A stretch of DNA of 64,000 nt from Brachynemurus nebulosus (taxonomy: Eukaryota > Arthropoda > Insecta > Neuroptera > Myrmeleontidae). Shown in pieces: positions 23,259 through 33,020 of this stretch; within the stretch, counting starts at the first letter, position 1; every line of letters begins with the position of its first letter. The notes under the pieces are model-generated. The model had not been told where the DNA came from. It did no database searches and saw only the letters and a list, made by a program, of their open reading frames with translations. Made by a program: the position numbers and the translations under genes. Location of the stretch: assembly GCA_035578155.1 (NCBI GenBank), contig JAPWDM010000003.1, positions 21,726,916 to 21,790,915 of the forward strand, in the 5' to 3' direction.

Positions 23259-23600
23259 CCGCACGATATCTCTCGAACGAAATGTCCTAGGTTTACGAAA
23301 TTTGGTGAAAATGTTGGAAATCCCAAACTGTTGGACAAGTTCGTTAGCTAGACGCGTTCGATGCCCGGAACATGGTTTTTGTTCGTGAAAAAAATTAGTT
23401 TTTTGCCAAAATTTCCACCTATTCAAAAGTTTTTCCAAAATTTTTTTACTCTCTAGAAAGACAAAGAAAAATTACATAAAAAAGGTTTTTAAACCATTAT
23501 TCTATGCAAACTGGTTTCCGAGAAAAACGAATATTTATAAACGGAAATTCGCTATGTTATGGAGGATGCTGCGACAGGAGTATTTCCTTATCTATCATGT
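23259..23600 (+). repeat. (TA)n-linked dispersed repeat, plus copy
   Basis: Starts right after the microsatellite with GCACGATATCTCTCGAAC and runs to about GATGCTGCGACAGGAGTATTT. An inverted copy lies at 46725-47249, again with the microsatellite (AC/AT) at exactly the same end, and a fragment lies at 15090-15180. An element that ends in a TA/GT simple repeat is common for some LINE tails and Helitron-like or SINE tails; I cannot say which. Confidence 0.75.
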
Positions 23601-24708
23601 ATTAATGAATCCTCCTACTTTTCATGCAGTATAGGGCTTCCGTACTGGCGTCGTGGTGCCCCGGGATGTCATGAAGCATCGCCAGGGGTTGCCTTTGGAA
23701 ATAATTTAAAAAATTAATTAATTTTTCAAAAGTTACGAAAAATAAAGTATTTCTGGGTGTCTTTGTTTTTTTTTTTCTTTTTTGTTCGTCACTTGTATCT
23801 TGGAGAGAAAATCAAAAATGCGATCAAAGGGGCGCTGTCGGAGATGATTTGTGCTGCTGGCGAGTCTAAAAAGTTTGAAAAATGCTGATATCATATAGTA
23901 CATAGACATCAGTTCCGATGAAATCATTCATCTATTTTTTGGGAAATTCATAAGTCAAATCTCTACTCAAACTAACAATAAGCGACTAATGAATGTTTGT
24001 AGATCGGGGCCAATCCAATATGCTTCCAGAATTGAATGTCAACGCTATACTTGTAAAAGATCATCTTTTTGAGTAATTCACCCATAGTGAACAAATCTAC
24101 AATGACGTAATCAATGTAGAAGTTGTGAAATGCAAAAAAATATCAACAAAGAAGACAAGTACTTATATAAAAAAATATCTAATATTGTTTTAATTTATAT
24201 AATAATTTTATTGATTTTAGAAATTCGCAAGAATTAAAATTGTTTATGGTACTATTCTTGTTAAACACAATACAATTGCTTCTCTCTTTTTCATGTTTGT
24301 ATATGTAATCGTAATAATAATATCTACATCAAAGTTACAATACTCAATCCAATAATACCTATGTATGTGTATATTTGTAATATTGAAGGTACCTTCTAAT
24401 GTTATGAAAGTAATTTATAAATAGAATTTAAATTTTGTAATCATTCAATAATTTTATAATTAACTGTTATATTAGTATACAATTTAAATATTAGTAGCAT
24501 GGGAGTAAAACTTAATGTATTATACTCTTTAGAAATATCTTCATTTGAATTCGATGGGCGCTGTTTGAATTTAAGATATCAGGGTAGTAAAGCTTTACGT
24601 AAATTGTATTTCTGCTCCTGTTGAAGAACATATCCATTATATATCCATTAATTGTTGAGAAAATTATGCATTATTTAAAGATGTGGAGGAATGACCATTA
24701 CCCAATAC
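23601..24708. other. No gene recognised
   Basis: 23630-23700 is a short GC-richer patch (GTCGTGGTGCCCCGGGATG). The rest is AT-rich. A minus-strand frame at 23733-23927 has no recognisable motif. Confidence 0.5.
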
Positions 24709-25014
24709 CTCTCAATCAGTGTTCCCTCTAATTTTTTATGACCTGTGTGCGCACTTTTTTAAGTGTGTGCATTTTTTTCCAAAATAATAAATAATAATAA
24801 TAATAAATAATAAATAAACTTTATTCAAACCAACCATTTACACAGTTATAGAATGCGTCAAATTTTACATGCGAATGATTACATAAAATCTATTACAAAT
24901 AAAAATAATTTTGTGCGGCAATTAAAAAAGCGCATATAATAGAAAATACGCTGCCAATGGGGTGTGGCACACAGCTTCCTCGTACTCGTAAAAAATTTTA
25001 AGACAGTATTCTAC

Positions 25015-25016
<2 letters not shown>

Positions 25017-25069
<53 letters not shown>
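25017..25069. repeat. (TA)n microsatellite inside the hAT element
   Basis: About 26 TA units, at the left edge of the nested block. Confidence 0.95.
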
Positions 25070-25073
<4 letters not shown>

Positions 25074-25284
25074 CGAAATTATATTTTCGACTTAAAGTTC
25101 ATAAAAAATTGTTGTAACTCAAAATACTTAAAGGGTAAATTATAAAATAATAGCAAAAATATTTTAGAATCTAACCCCCAAAATACTTAAAAAATTTGAG
25201 CGAATTGGGACTAGCAGTAAATTAGATATTGACTTTTAAGGGGATTTCAAGGTAGCGCCGTGGATACTATTACTCCGAATGCAA

Positions 25285-25525
25285 TAAAAGTTGTAGGGGA
25301 CCATCGAGGAACCAGACCGCACAACTTCTGAAAATTTCATAAAAAAGAATTGAATAGTTCAGAATTTATGCCACTTGGTGCAATTTAGTATATTAATGGA
25401 ACGACAAGCGACGTAGCTACAGTTACTCCGATTTCGATTAAATTCATAGGGGACCATCTAGAAACTAAACTGCATAATTTTTGAAAATTTCATTAAAAAC
25501 AATCGAATAGTTCAGAAGTTATGCG
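25285..25525 (+). repeat. Two 140-160-bp direct repeats
   Basis: GGGGACCATCGAGGAACCAG near 25298 and GGGGACCATCTAGAAACTAA near 25452 each introduce GAAAATTTCAT(A/T)AAAAA and GAATAGTTCAGAA. The second unit is followed by GGACGGACGGACAGACAC. This looks like the duplicated tail of a retroelement nested in the hAT element. Confidence 0.65.
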
Positions 25526-25953
25526 GTGCAAACTGGCGACACACAGATGGACGGACGGACAGACACTATAACCAAAATTGTTCAGGAAGCTCTAAACGTA
25601 AAATGTGTGTAAAAAATTTTATTTTGGACGGAAAAATTTTTTTTTATTATTCAAAAGTGATCACAATACTTCCGCTACTTTAGTAGTCCCGGAAGCAAAA
25701 TATAATACAGAATAGTATTAATATTCATCTATACCTATACACAAAAACTACAGTTGGTGGTTTATTCAAATCTAAAACTACATTTGATTCAATTTTTTTT
25801 ATTTTAGTTTTTTATATGGATTTCATATGCAGGTGCAATTTTTCTTTACACGAAAAAAACTTTTGTGCGCGCGAATATTTTTCATGTGCGCTATGTTTAA
25901 AATTTATGTGCGCGCGCACACGCGCACAGCTTAGAGGGAACACTGCTCTCAAT

Positions 25954-27730
25954 CAATGAAATCACCGTAATAACCATTATTCAATGGTTTGCAGTTGTTT
26001 CGAAGAGCAAGCCTGCAATCAAGTGTTAATTTCATATATGTTGCACAGTAACGTATAAGTAAACAAAGCTATACCTCATTTCAGATACAATTGATCATGA
26101 GTTTTTGTTAAAAAATTAAATAATTCTTATATTCGAAACAAATCAATCTTCTACTCTTCTAAAAACAAACTGCAAATTTAAAATTTACGTAAATGCAATA
26201 ATGAAAGAGATAAAACCAAGAAAACGGAAATTATTTAAATTCAAAAAGACGAAGCATGGTTAAATTTAGCTGAAATGGTGCATATTTATATTTTATTTTG
26301 ATTGTTTCCCTAAATACATATACGGACATTTAATGAAATTATTATAGATAGATTAAAAATATATTTTCTTAGCTGAAATTTTGTATTCAATTTGATTTAA
26401 TTCAAAAATGAAAAAAGTCGTAGAAAAAGTATAGTATTCTACTCACGTGCAATGGTTATTACACACGAAGGTAAATTTACGACACGAGTCGAATTAACAA
26501 GACGAGTATCGTAATTTATCTGAGTGAGGAATAGCTATTGTTATTCATTTAATGAAAACCTATCTAGGGTCCTGATACCCTATTGGTTCAGCATCTCAAT
26601 GGTTCAACTTTGAGCGAAACCTTGTTAGTGTAGTAGTGGATGTCGTTCTAGGATTCTCTACCTTAAAAGGAAAAACGGAACCCTTTTAGAATCATTCTCG
26701 TGTCTGTTTGTCACCCAGAAATTTTTCTTGAAAACTATATGAAATTTGGAGTAGGGTCTCCCGGTATTAGAAAACGTTAATCCATAATCCAACTCCAATT
26801 TATTAAGGGAAATGGTGGAATAATTACTAAATTAACTCCAGAGGTCATTCCGCCTATCCTCTCGTCCGAGATTATCACTTCCTGCTCCTGCATTTCCTGT
26901 TTTTCTGAAACAGTTTGAGCGCTGAAACCAATTAAGTAAAATGTTTCTTACTGTGTCGCGGGCGATCTAATAGTTAGCTCAGAAATATATTTGTCATAGA
27001 CATTAATGTTTAGCTGAAACAAAACATGCCATTTTTAGTTCCAACGTTTCTTTCAGTTACTTACAATTAGTAAGTTTTTTCTGATAATAATAAGTCATTT
27101 ATGTATTAAATTTAAGGAACCGGTTAAAGTCAGCCATTCAGTTCAATTAGAGTATGTGATGTACGCGCTATTTGGCTACTATAATCTATCTGTTTTTCTA
27201 ATAAAATTCTTATAAAGTGACATAGCCTAACTTCTCTCATCATAACTGCACTACAGTTCAATAAGACTAAAGTATAGTTCACAATAATGTGATATGTATG
27301 ATTTCACTATTCACGGCTAGTAAAGTCAATCACTAGACGTACTCACCTTTGTATAGCTTTCTTTATCTACAATCAAAAAGTATTTATATAATTGTTTTTG
27401 TCTAATTTTTTTTTATTTTACCTTTCAAATAATCTGATATTATTTTTATGTAATCTGGCTCTCTATAATTGAGAAATATGCATGTCTGTGTGGCTATGTG
27501 TTTAAGTGCAGCCGATGTACTTAATGTTAAGTCCAAGTAATAGGTCTAATGAACGAAACACAGTCAGGCCATTTGCCTATACCTCTGTTATGTACATAAA
27601 AGCCAAATGAAAAAAATGTAAATAAAAATTATTTCATGTAATCACGTAATAAATATTACAGCATGTTACAGAAATGGAGTTAAGTTTAAACATTACATTT
27701 CTTATTTTTTGGACAAATTGTTCATTTTAA
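25954..27730. other. AT-rich DNA, no gene recognised
   Basis: Holds one dispersed repeat (26090-26285). The remainder shows no recognised gene, RNA or element end. Confidence 0.5.
26090..26285 (+). repeat. Dispersed repeat, copy 1 of 3
   Basis: Shares AATTCTTATATTCGAAACAA, CAAGAAAACGGAAATTATTT and GAAGCATGGTTAAATTTAGC with 40055-40171 (same orientation, shorter) and 63800-64000 (inverted). No coding potential. Confidence 0.8.
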
Positions 27731-27734
27731 TTAA

Positions 27735-28594
27735 GGGAGGAGTTCACGCCAAAAACAGGTAATAAATTAATTTTTTTCGAATCTCGTTTTTTGTTTTTAT
27801 TTTGATCTGTGATTCTTTACAGACACGTGATATATAAAACATGGCCAAAAAATTTTTTTTTCAAGTAGAAAAATATTTATTTGTGAGCCGCTGCACAGCT
27901 AAGTCGCTGCTCCTTTGCAGACAACGCTCGCCTTCCCTCGCGATTTGATCAGTAATATTTAGTTTTGGTGTGTACATGGGTTATAGTATGCACTGAGCTA
28001 ATGTTCTTTTATTTGTATGCCTTTGCAGACGTTTTAATAAACAGTGAGTAAACCGCTTCTTTTGTTATTATTTTTGTTTTTTACCGTTTGGCGAAAGTTA
28101 TGTTTCTTCCGACAAGGAAAATCATATCTCTAGTTCTAGAAAAGATAGAGACTTAATTTTTTTTTTATTTTGTTCATAAACATATTACGCATAAAGTGGA
28201 GTATGCTTTCTCCATTTGAACAATTGTAACTATTTTTAAACATTTTTTTTTTTAATAAAAAATTGGGTTTTATAATTTTTAGAAGTTTGGGATTACAATT
28301 TTATAGTTAATTTTTAAAATTACCTGAGACCCGCTTTATGGACAAGTCCTTTAGGAATAAAATAATGAAAAAATATTTAAAAAATATTCATTACTTTTTG
28401 AGATATGGCGTTCCTTGTAAACGCTTAAAAACTTATGAAAAAGGGCCCCCTCCCCCCACAGGGAAGAGTAATAATGTTTCAAAAACAAAATTTTCTATTT
28501 GAAACCCTTCCTAATTTGAAAAAAAAAATTTCAACAATAATATAAATAATATAATCATAAATAAAAAAATTGCTTTTTTATTTGAACTCCCCCC
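27735..28594. mobile_element. TTAA-inserted element (860 bp)
   Basis: TTAA at 27731-27734 and 28595-28598. Inverted ends GGGAGGAGTTCA and TGAACTCCCCCC (one mismatch). The interior is non-coding, with one GC-richer patch at 27890-27950 (GCCGCTGCACAGCTAAGTCG). The TTAA duplication suggests a piggyBac-mobilised MITE. Confidence 0.7.
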
Positions 28595-28598
28595 TTAA

Positions 28599-29166
28599 GC
28601 TAGGTAAATAATACGATTAGTTATGAAAATATAAACGAACTAACGATCATAATACACTGAAAGAAAATTTGTTATTCTTATTACAATCCAAAAACTAATG
28701 AATTTTTAGTGAAATGGCATCAAATAAATCTATTTATTGCCGTAACTAAAAAATAACGCTTCTAATGAAAATAAAATATTTGTTGCAATAACGAATGACC
28801 CGTGGCACGTTAATATCTTCAGCGGCGAGCAAAAAACACGATGAAAACATTTATCTGGTGACTCTATTTTGGAGAGTCGCACGAAACACACTGTATTATG
28901 ATTCCGTAGTATTAGTAAGGACAATTATATAAGGACCGGATCATCACATGGACCAATCCAATAAATGACTAGGGCCCGTTCAAAGTATCTGCTTTGAATA
29001 TTTAAGTCAATATTTGAGATTTGTTCTAATTTTTCATATTATTTAGATTTGTTTTATTTATTGTTTTATATTTTTTGTGTGCTCTGTATCTTGTGGGGAT
29101 GGAAAGGGTTCGGTAACCATCTTTCTACAGACCCAAAATTGGTTAATCCGCCCTGCCGACATTTGT
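28599..29166. other. AT-rich DNA, no gene recognised
   Basis: Nothing supported. A weak minus-strand frame overlaps 28730-28924. Confidence 0.5.
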
Positions 29167-29488
29167 TTAAGCATTAGAAAAATGTCTAAAAGCAATACTT
29201 TGAATAGATTTTATGTAGCTCGGGCTAATTTTCGCCATTATCTAGAATAATATTGGGTCGTGTAGTATGAAATGTCGTTTCCCGATCACTTGGCCGACCA
29301 TGTAATTCAGATAAACATCGACACTCTTTTAAGAACTGATTAAAAGCAATTATTTAATTTTAAATAGAATTCTTATAGTCTGGAATTATTTCCGCCATTA
29401 ACTGGAATAATATTAGATCGTGTAGTATCAAATGTCGTTTTCCGATCACTTGGTGGAAAATGTAATTCAGATACATATCGACACTTTT
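29167..29488 (+). repeat. 160-bp tandem repeat, units 1 and 2
   Basis: Units start at TTAA: 29167-29328 (162 bp) and 29329-29488 (160 bp). Shared words include GTGTAGTAT(G/C)AAATGTCGTTT and TGTAATTCAGATA.A.ATCGA. The third unit is displaced to 30711 by the TTAA element inserted at the unit boundary. Confidence 0.85.
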
Positions 29489-29633
29489 TTAAGGTACCAT
29501 TACAGCGTGATTCTGCCGAAAAGTAGTCAAATTTCACAATTTTTTTTTGGATGGATAGCATGGGGGAATGGGGATGAATTTTTTTTTTACGATTAATACC
29601 CCTGTTTGACAACACAAAAATATTTTTTTTATT

Positions 29634-30083
29634 TGTTTTTATTTATTTTTTATAATTATTATAATTTTTTGAAAAAAATGTCTTTAAAAAAGGCCGAAAT
29701 TCAGTGCTCACGATTGCGGCCACAGTTTTTATCCCCCCCCCCCCCAAAAAAAAAAAATCAAATAGATTATCAGTCTGTAAGTAAGCCGCTATGTCCCTAC
29801 ATGGAAGCTTTTTTTTTCTTTTGAAATTTGAAAAAATTGCGGCGGTTTGAATAAAAAGTACAACATTTTTTACAGTTTTCCGTGTGAAAAAATAGGAAGA
29901 TTTCAAAAGAAAAAAAGCTCCCATAGGGACATAGCGACTTACCTACAGATTGATAATCTATTTGATTTTTTTTTCATATAAAAACTGCGGCCGCAATCGT
30001 GGGCACCGAATCTCGGCCTTTTTTAAAGACACTTTTTTCAAAAAAATTATAATAATTATAAAAAATAAATAAAAATAAATAAA
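29634..30083. repeat. Large palindrome (arms about 190-200 bp)
   Basis: The left arm (29634-29838) and right arm (about 29890-30083) are inverted copies: AAAAAAGGCCGAAATTCAGT pairs with the stretch near 30003-30026, and GCTATGTCCCTA with TAGGGACATAGC. The left arm has a C13 run at 29733-29745 not matched in the right arm. Transcripts from either strand would form a long hairpin. Confidence 0.85.
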
Positions 30084-30087
30084 AATA

Positions 30088-30575
30088 GTATATTGTGCAA
30101 TAAGTGCGGGAACTTGTCGATCACCCACGAAAGCGAAGTTGAGCGCACGAACGTAGTGAGTGCGCTCATTCGCTTGAGTATGGCAATTGACAATCCCGCA
30201 CGAGTTGCACATACTATTTTTTATTACGAATTTCACATACTTTTTTCTATTATTATCACTATTTTTATTACTTATTAAAATAATATTTTTAAGTGTTCCT
30301 CGTTTTTTTCTGAATTAATTATCGTTTAAATTACTTTTTTGGTGGTGTCTATAGAAATAATTATGAAATATTTATTAAATGAAAAATTAAGGGCGGCTTT
30401 GCGTGTTTTGATTAAATTTTGCGTATTTTATCGTCAATTTGCGTGTGGAAAGTTACTTTCCACACGCAAAAAAGTATGCGGGAAGAGTACAGTGGGGAAA
30501 CAGATATTTTGCGTACAGAAATGTGTAGGCCAAGTTAGTACTTCTCCCGCATGAGTAATAAAAAAATATTGCACA
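30088..30575 (+). repeat. GC-rich hairpin repeat family, copy 3
   Basis: Same orientation as copy 1. Outer stem GTGCGGGAACTTGTCGATCA/GACAATCCCGCAC, inner stem GAGCGCACGAACGTAGTGAGTGCGCTC (30139-30165), and second palindrome GCGTGTGGAAAGT/ACTTTCCACACGC at 30440-30467. Its termini may be the inverted ATATTGTGCAAT (30091) and ATTGCACAATAT (30567). Confidence 0.82.
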
Positions 30576-30710
30576 ATATATTATTTTGAATTGTCAAATA
30601 GTGGTGTTAATCGTAAAAAAAAAATTTATCCCCATTCCCCTATCCTATCCATCCGAAAAAAAATTGTGAAAATTGACTACTTTTCGGCAGAATCACACTG
30701 TGATGGTACC

Positions 30711-30876
30711 TTAAGCATTAGAGAAATATCTAAAAGCAATTATTCAATTTTAAATAGAATTCTTATAGTTTGGAATTGTTTCCACCATTAACTGGAATAA
30801 TATTAGATCGTGTAGTATGAAATGTCGTTTCCCGACCACTTGATCGAAAATGTAATTCAGATAAATATCGACATTG
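30711..30876 (+). repeat. 160-bp tandem repeat, unit 3
   Basis: Continues the array interrupted by the TTAA element. It begins TTAAGCATTAGAGAAATATC and ends near ATCGACATTGA. Unit 1 also begins TTAAGCATTAGA, so the TTAA target was the natural unit boundary. Confidence 0.85.
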
Positions 30877-31969
30877 AGGGACGAATAATTACACAGACAA
30901 ATGAGACGAATAACTAAGGCCTGGTTTATTGGAGCGTCCGACTTAATTATTTTGAAAATTTGAATCTATATTTGAGATTTTTTATAGTTTTTCACATTAT
31001 TTTATTTTATTTGTTGTTTTATATGTCTTGTGTGCTGCATATCTTGTGAGGATGGGTGGGGGGGGGGGACCCGGTAAGAAGAAAATGTCTGGGGTATAAA
31101 TGAAAATAGTCACAGTATGAGAGAATAAATAAAATACAGATTACGTACTTTTTTCTTTACTTACGCACTGTGGTTCGTCAGCGGATGAAAAAGGAAGAAA
31201 TTTATAAATTCTGAAACATTTGAGAGAAAAAAAACAATTGTAAATGTTGCAAGAAAATTCGAAACTCTTATAAACTTGCCCGTTCATACCCACTTGCATG
31301 AGAGTAAATTTTAAAATTAAAGAGCCAGTCGTTAGCATATTTCTATTACAACAATTTCATATGATCTTAATCTGTGACATCCTGTATCGATTGTACTTGG
31401 TAATATTTAAATTAAATCAATCAATTTTTATATTACACGTGTATTTTATTTTATTTATTTATGTTTTTTAAGGTGATTCTGATTGCTTAGTTCACAAGCA
31501 GTTCAAATAAGCGGTATTTTTCTCTTGAACATGTACATACTCTTCTGCTACGATTACGATCTGTTTCTGTGTTTCGTTGGTAGGTTAGGTACATACGCAG
31601 ATGAAAGAAAAAAAACAATTTCGTATGTTTTAGAAAAAAATAAATAAAATGATGATCTATAATAATTTTTAAGTATTCCATTGTAGATAACTGTAAAATA
31701 TTTTAGATTCATGTATGTATGTTTTTTATTTTCAGTTGAATATTAACAGTTAGTTATGAACTTTAAAAAAAAAGATTGTATTTTAAATTTTAATCTATTG
31801 GCGTCTGACACGCAATATTTGTATTTTAGGCAAAATGAGACATTGTCAAGAATATCAAGGTGCTAAGTGTTTAGATTTAATTCTCATAGTTGTCCTTCTA
31901 ATAGCAATTAATAATTTAGTCCGATTTCACGCCAGCGAAATATTTGTATTTGGGAATTAAATATCCTTT
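30877..31969. other. AT-rich DNA, no gene recognised
   Basis: Contains a G run at 31059-31070. Minus-strand frames at 31141-31338 and 31487-31681 have no recognisable motif. Confidence 0.5.
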
Positions 31970-31972
31970 TTA

Positions 31973-33017
31973 AGGGCCTTTTAGACGGTCATATCTGTTC
32001 TCAGTTCAGTTTCAGTTTCAGTCGAACTGTCAGTTTTTCCTACGTCTAAAAATCAAAATCGGAAAGGAGAACTGAAACGGAGACTGAGAACTGACAGGAT
32101 GGATAGACCTATTTGTTTCGTTTCAGATCTTAGAAATCCTATGTGTAAAGAAGCGCATCATGCCTCGGTCCGTTTACTCACGTCAGTTTTCTTGAAAGTC
32201 GGACAATGTGCACATTTTATATAGGCAACTGTCGCTATGTCCAACATGGATCACGATTTTGTTGTCTAATTTATTAAAATTTATGAAACCTTACCGTGTT
32301 CATGGGATAAGACAGATGTACGTTACTACAATGTAAATATTAGGGAAGCTGCCTACATTCTTCTATTAAAGAAATATAAAGAATACGGTAGTAAATCGGT
32401 ATGGTAAAATCTAAAATAAATAGCCTACGCTCAACTGACAACAAAGAACTTAAGAAAGTTAAGGACAATAAAATAAGTGGAGCAGGAACTGGGGAAGTAT
32501 ACAAACCATCACTATGGTATTTTGATCTCCTTTCGTTCGTCAGCGACTAACAGCCGACTGTAACAAGTGTTAATACCATGGACGGCGACGATGAAAATCA
32601 GGAAGGAATAGGAGATACGTATCTTTATTCATTCGTAAATAATTCAACCAATCACATGGTTCTAAGTGAAGTTCCTTCCTTAAATTTATATGCGACAATT
32701 AATTCCTTTCAAGAAGCCAAATCTTACTTCACTAGCTTCTTTTCTTCCGCTCTTTCTTCAGCACCAAAGCTAACGCTATTGCAGTGAAATAGTCTTCATC
32801 CACGAGTTATTAGCACTTAAACTAGTATAAAAATATAAGTTGAAGACTTTTAAAGCGAAACACTTTGTTTAGAGTAACTCAGATTATACAAAGAACTGAA
32901 ACGACTGAGAACAGTGAGAACTGAATGGACCGTGTAAAAACAAACCTTCTTCCGAACTGAAACGAGAACGGAAACTGAAACTGAACTGAGAACTGATATG
33001 ACCGTCTAAAAGGCCCT
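31973..33017 (+). mobile_element. Harbinger-like element (1045 bp) with MADF gene remnant
   Basis: Inverted ends AGGGCCTTTTAGACGGTCAT and its exact reverse complement continue for about 48 bp (TCTCAGTTCAGTTTCAGTTT), flanked by TTA on both sides (31970-31972 and 33018-33020). A 3-bp TTA duplication is the rule for PIF/Harbinger elements, which also carry a second gene with a Myb/SANT-like or MADF DNA-binding domain. A broken MADF frame lies inside on the plus strand. The DDE transposase is absent, so this is an internally deleted copy. Extra (C/G)AGTTCTC(A/C)-type motifs occur inside each end. Confidence 0.85.
32237..32787 (+). pseudogene. MADF-domain protein remnant inside Harbinger-like element
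   Basis: From an ATG at 32237 the frame gives, after one in-frame stop, FIKIYETLPCSWDK followed by a YYNV...AAYILLLKKY stretch, the conserved first half of an MADF (Adf-1 type) domain. The second half is in another frame: KELKKVKDNKISGAGTG and VYKPSLWYFDLLSF, a typical MADF ending. A stop then interrupts before the tail MDGDDENQEG, which ends at 32787. So at least one frameshift (around 32400) and two stops. MADF proteins bind DNA; in Harbinger-type elements the partner protein helps recruit the transposase. Not functional as it stands. Confidence 0.82.
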
Positions 33018-33020
33018 TTA

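Larger units (their letters stand above)
24717..25945. mobile_element. hAT-like element (1229 bp)
   Basis: Ends CAGTGTTCCCTCTAA and TTAGAGGGAACACTG are exact inverted copies and are flanked by a perfect 8-bp duplication CTCTCAAT (24709-24716 and 25946-25953). Inside both ends are TGTGCGC-rich stretches (GACCTGTGTGCGCAC; GCGCGCACACGCGCACAGC). CAGTGTTCCCTCTAA with an 8-bp duplication is a hAT signature. The interior is composite: an AATAAT repeat, a (TA)n tract at 25017-25069 and a block with an internal 150-bp duplication (about 25285-25525) ending in GGACGGACGGACAGACACTA, which looks like another element's tail nested inside. No transposase. Confidence 0.9.
29493..30710. mobile_element. TTAA-inserted element (1218 bp) with about 120-bp inverted ends
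   Basis: TTAA at 29489-29492 and 30711-30714. The terminal inverted repeats start GGTACCAT and extend about 120 bp: the left arm includes GATTCTGCCGAAAAGTAGTC and the right arm its near reverse complement at 30674-30693. The interior is made of two further self-complementary pieces: a palindrome (29634-30083) and hairpin repeat copy 3 (30088-30575). It sits exactly between units 2 and 3 of a 160-bp tandem array. Frames here are shadows of the palindromes. Confidence 0.88.

Noticed and set aside
23096..23438. Ile-Tyr repeat proteins on both strands
   Set aside because: Produced by the (TA)n microsatellite; the same applies near 7728-7931 and 47068-47343.
29606..30278. Several overlapping frames of 60-93 codons
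   Set aside because: They lie in palindromes and mirror one another on the two strands; shadows of repeat structure.
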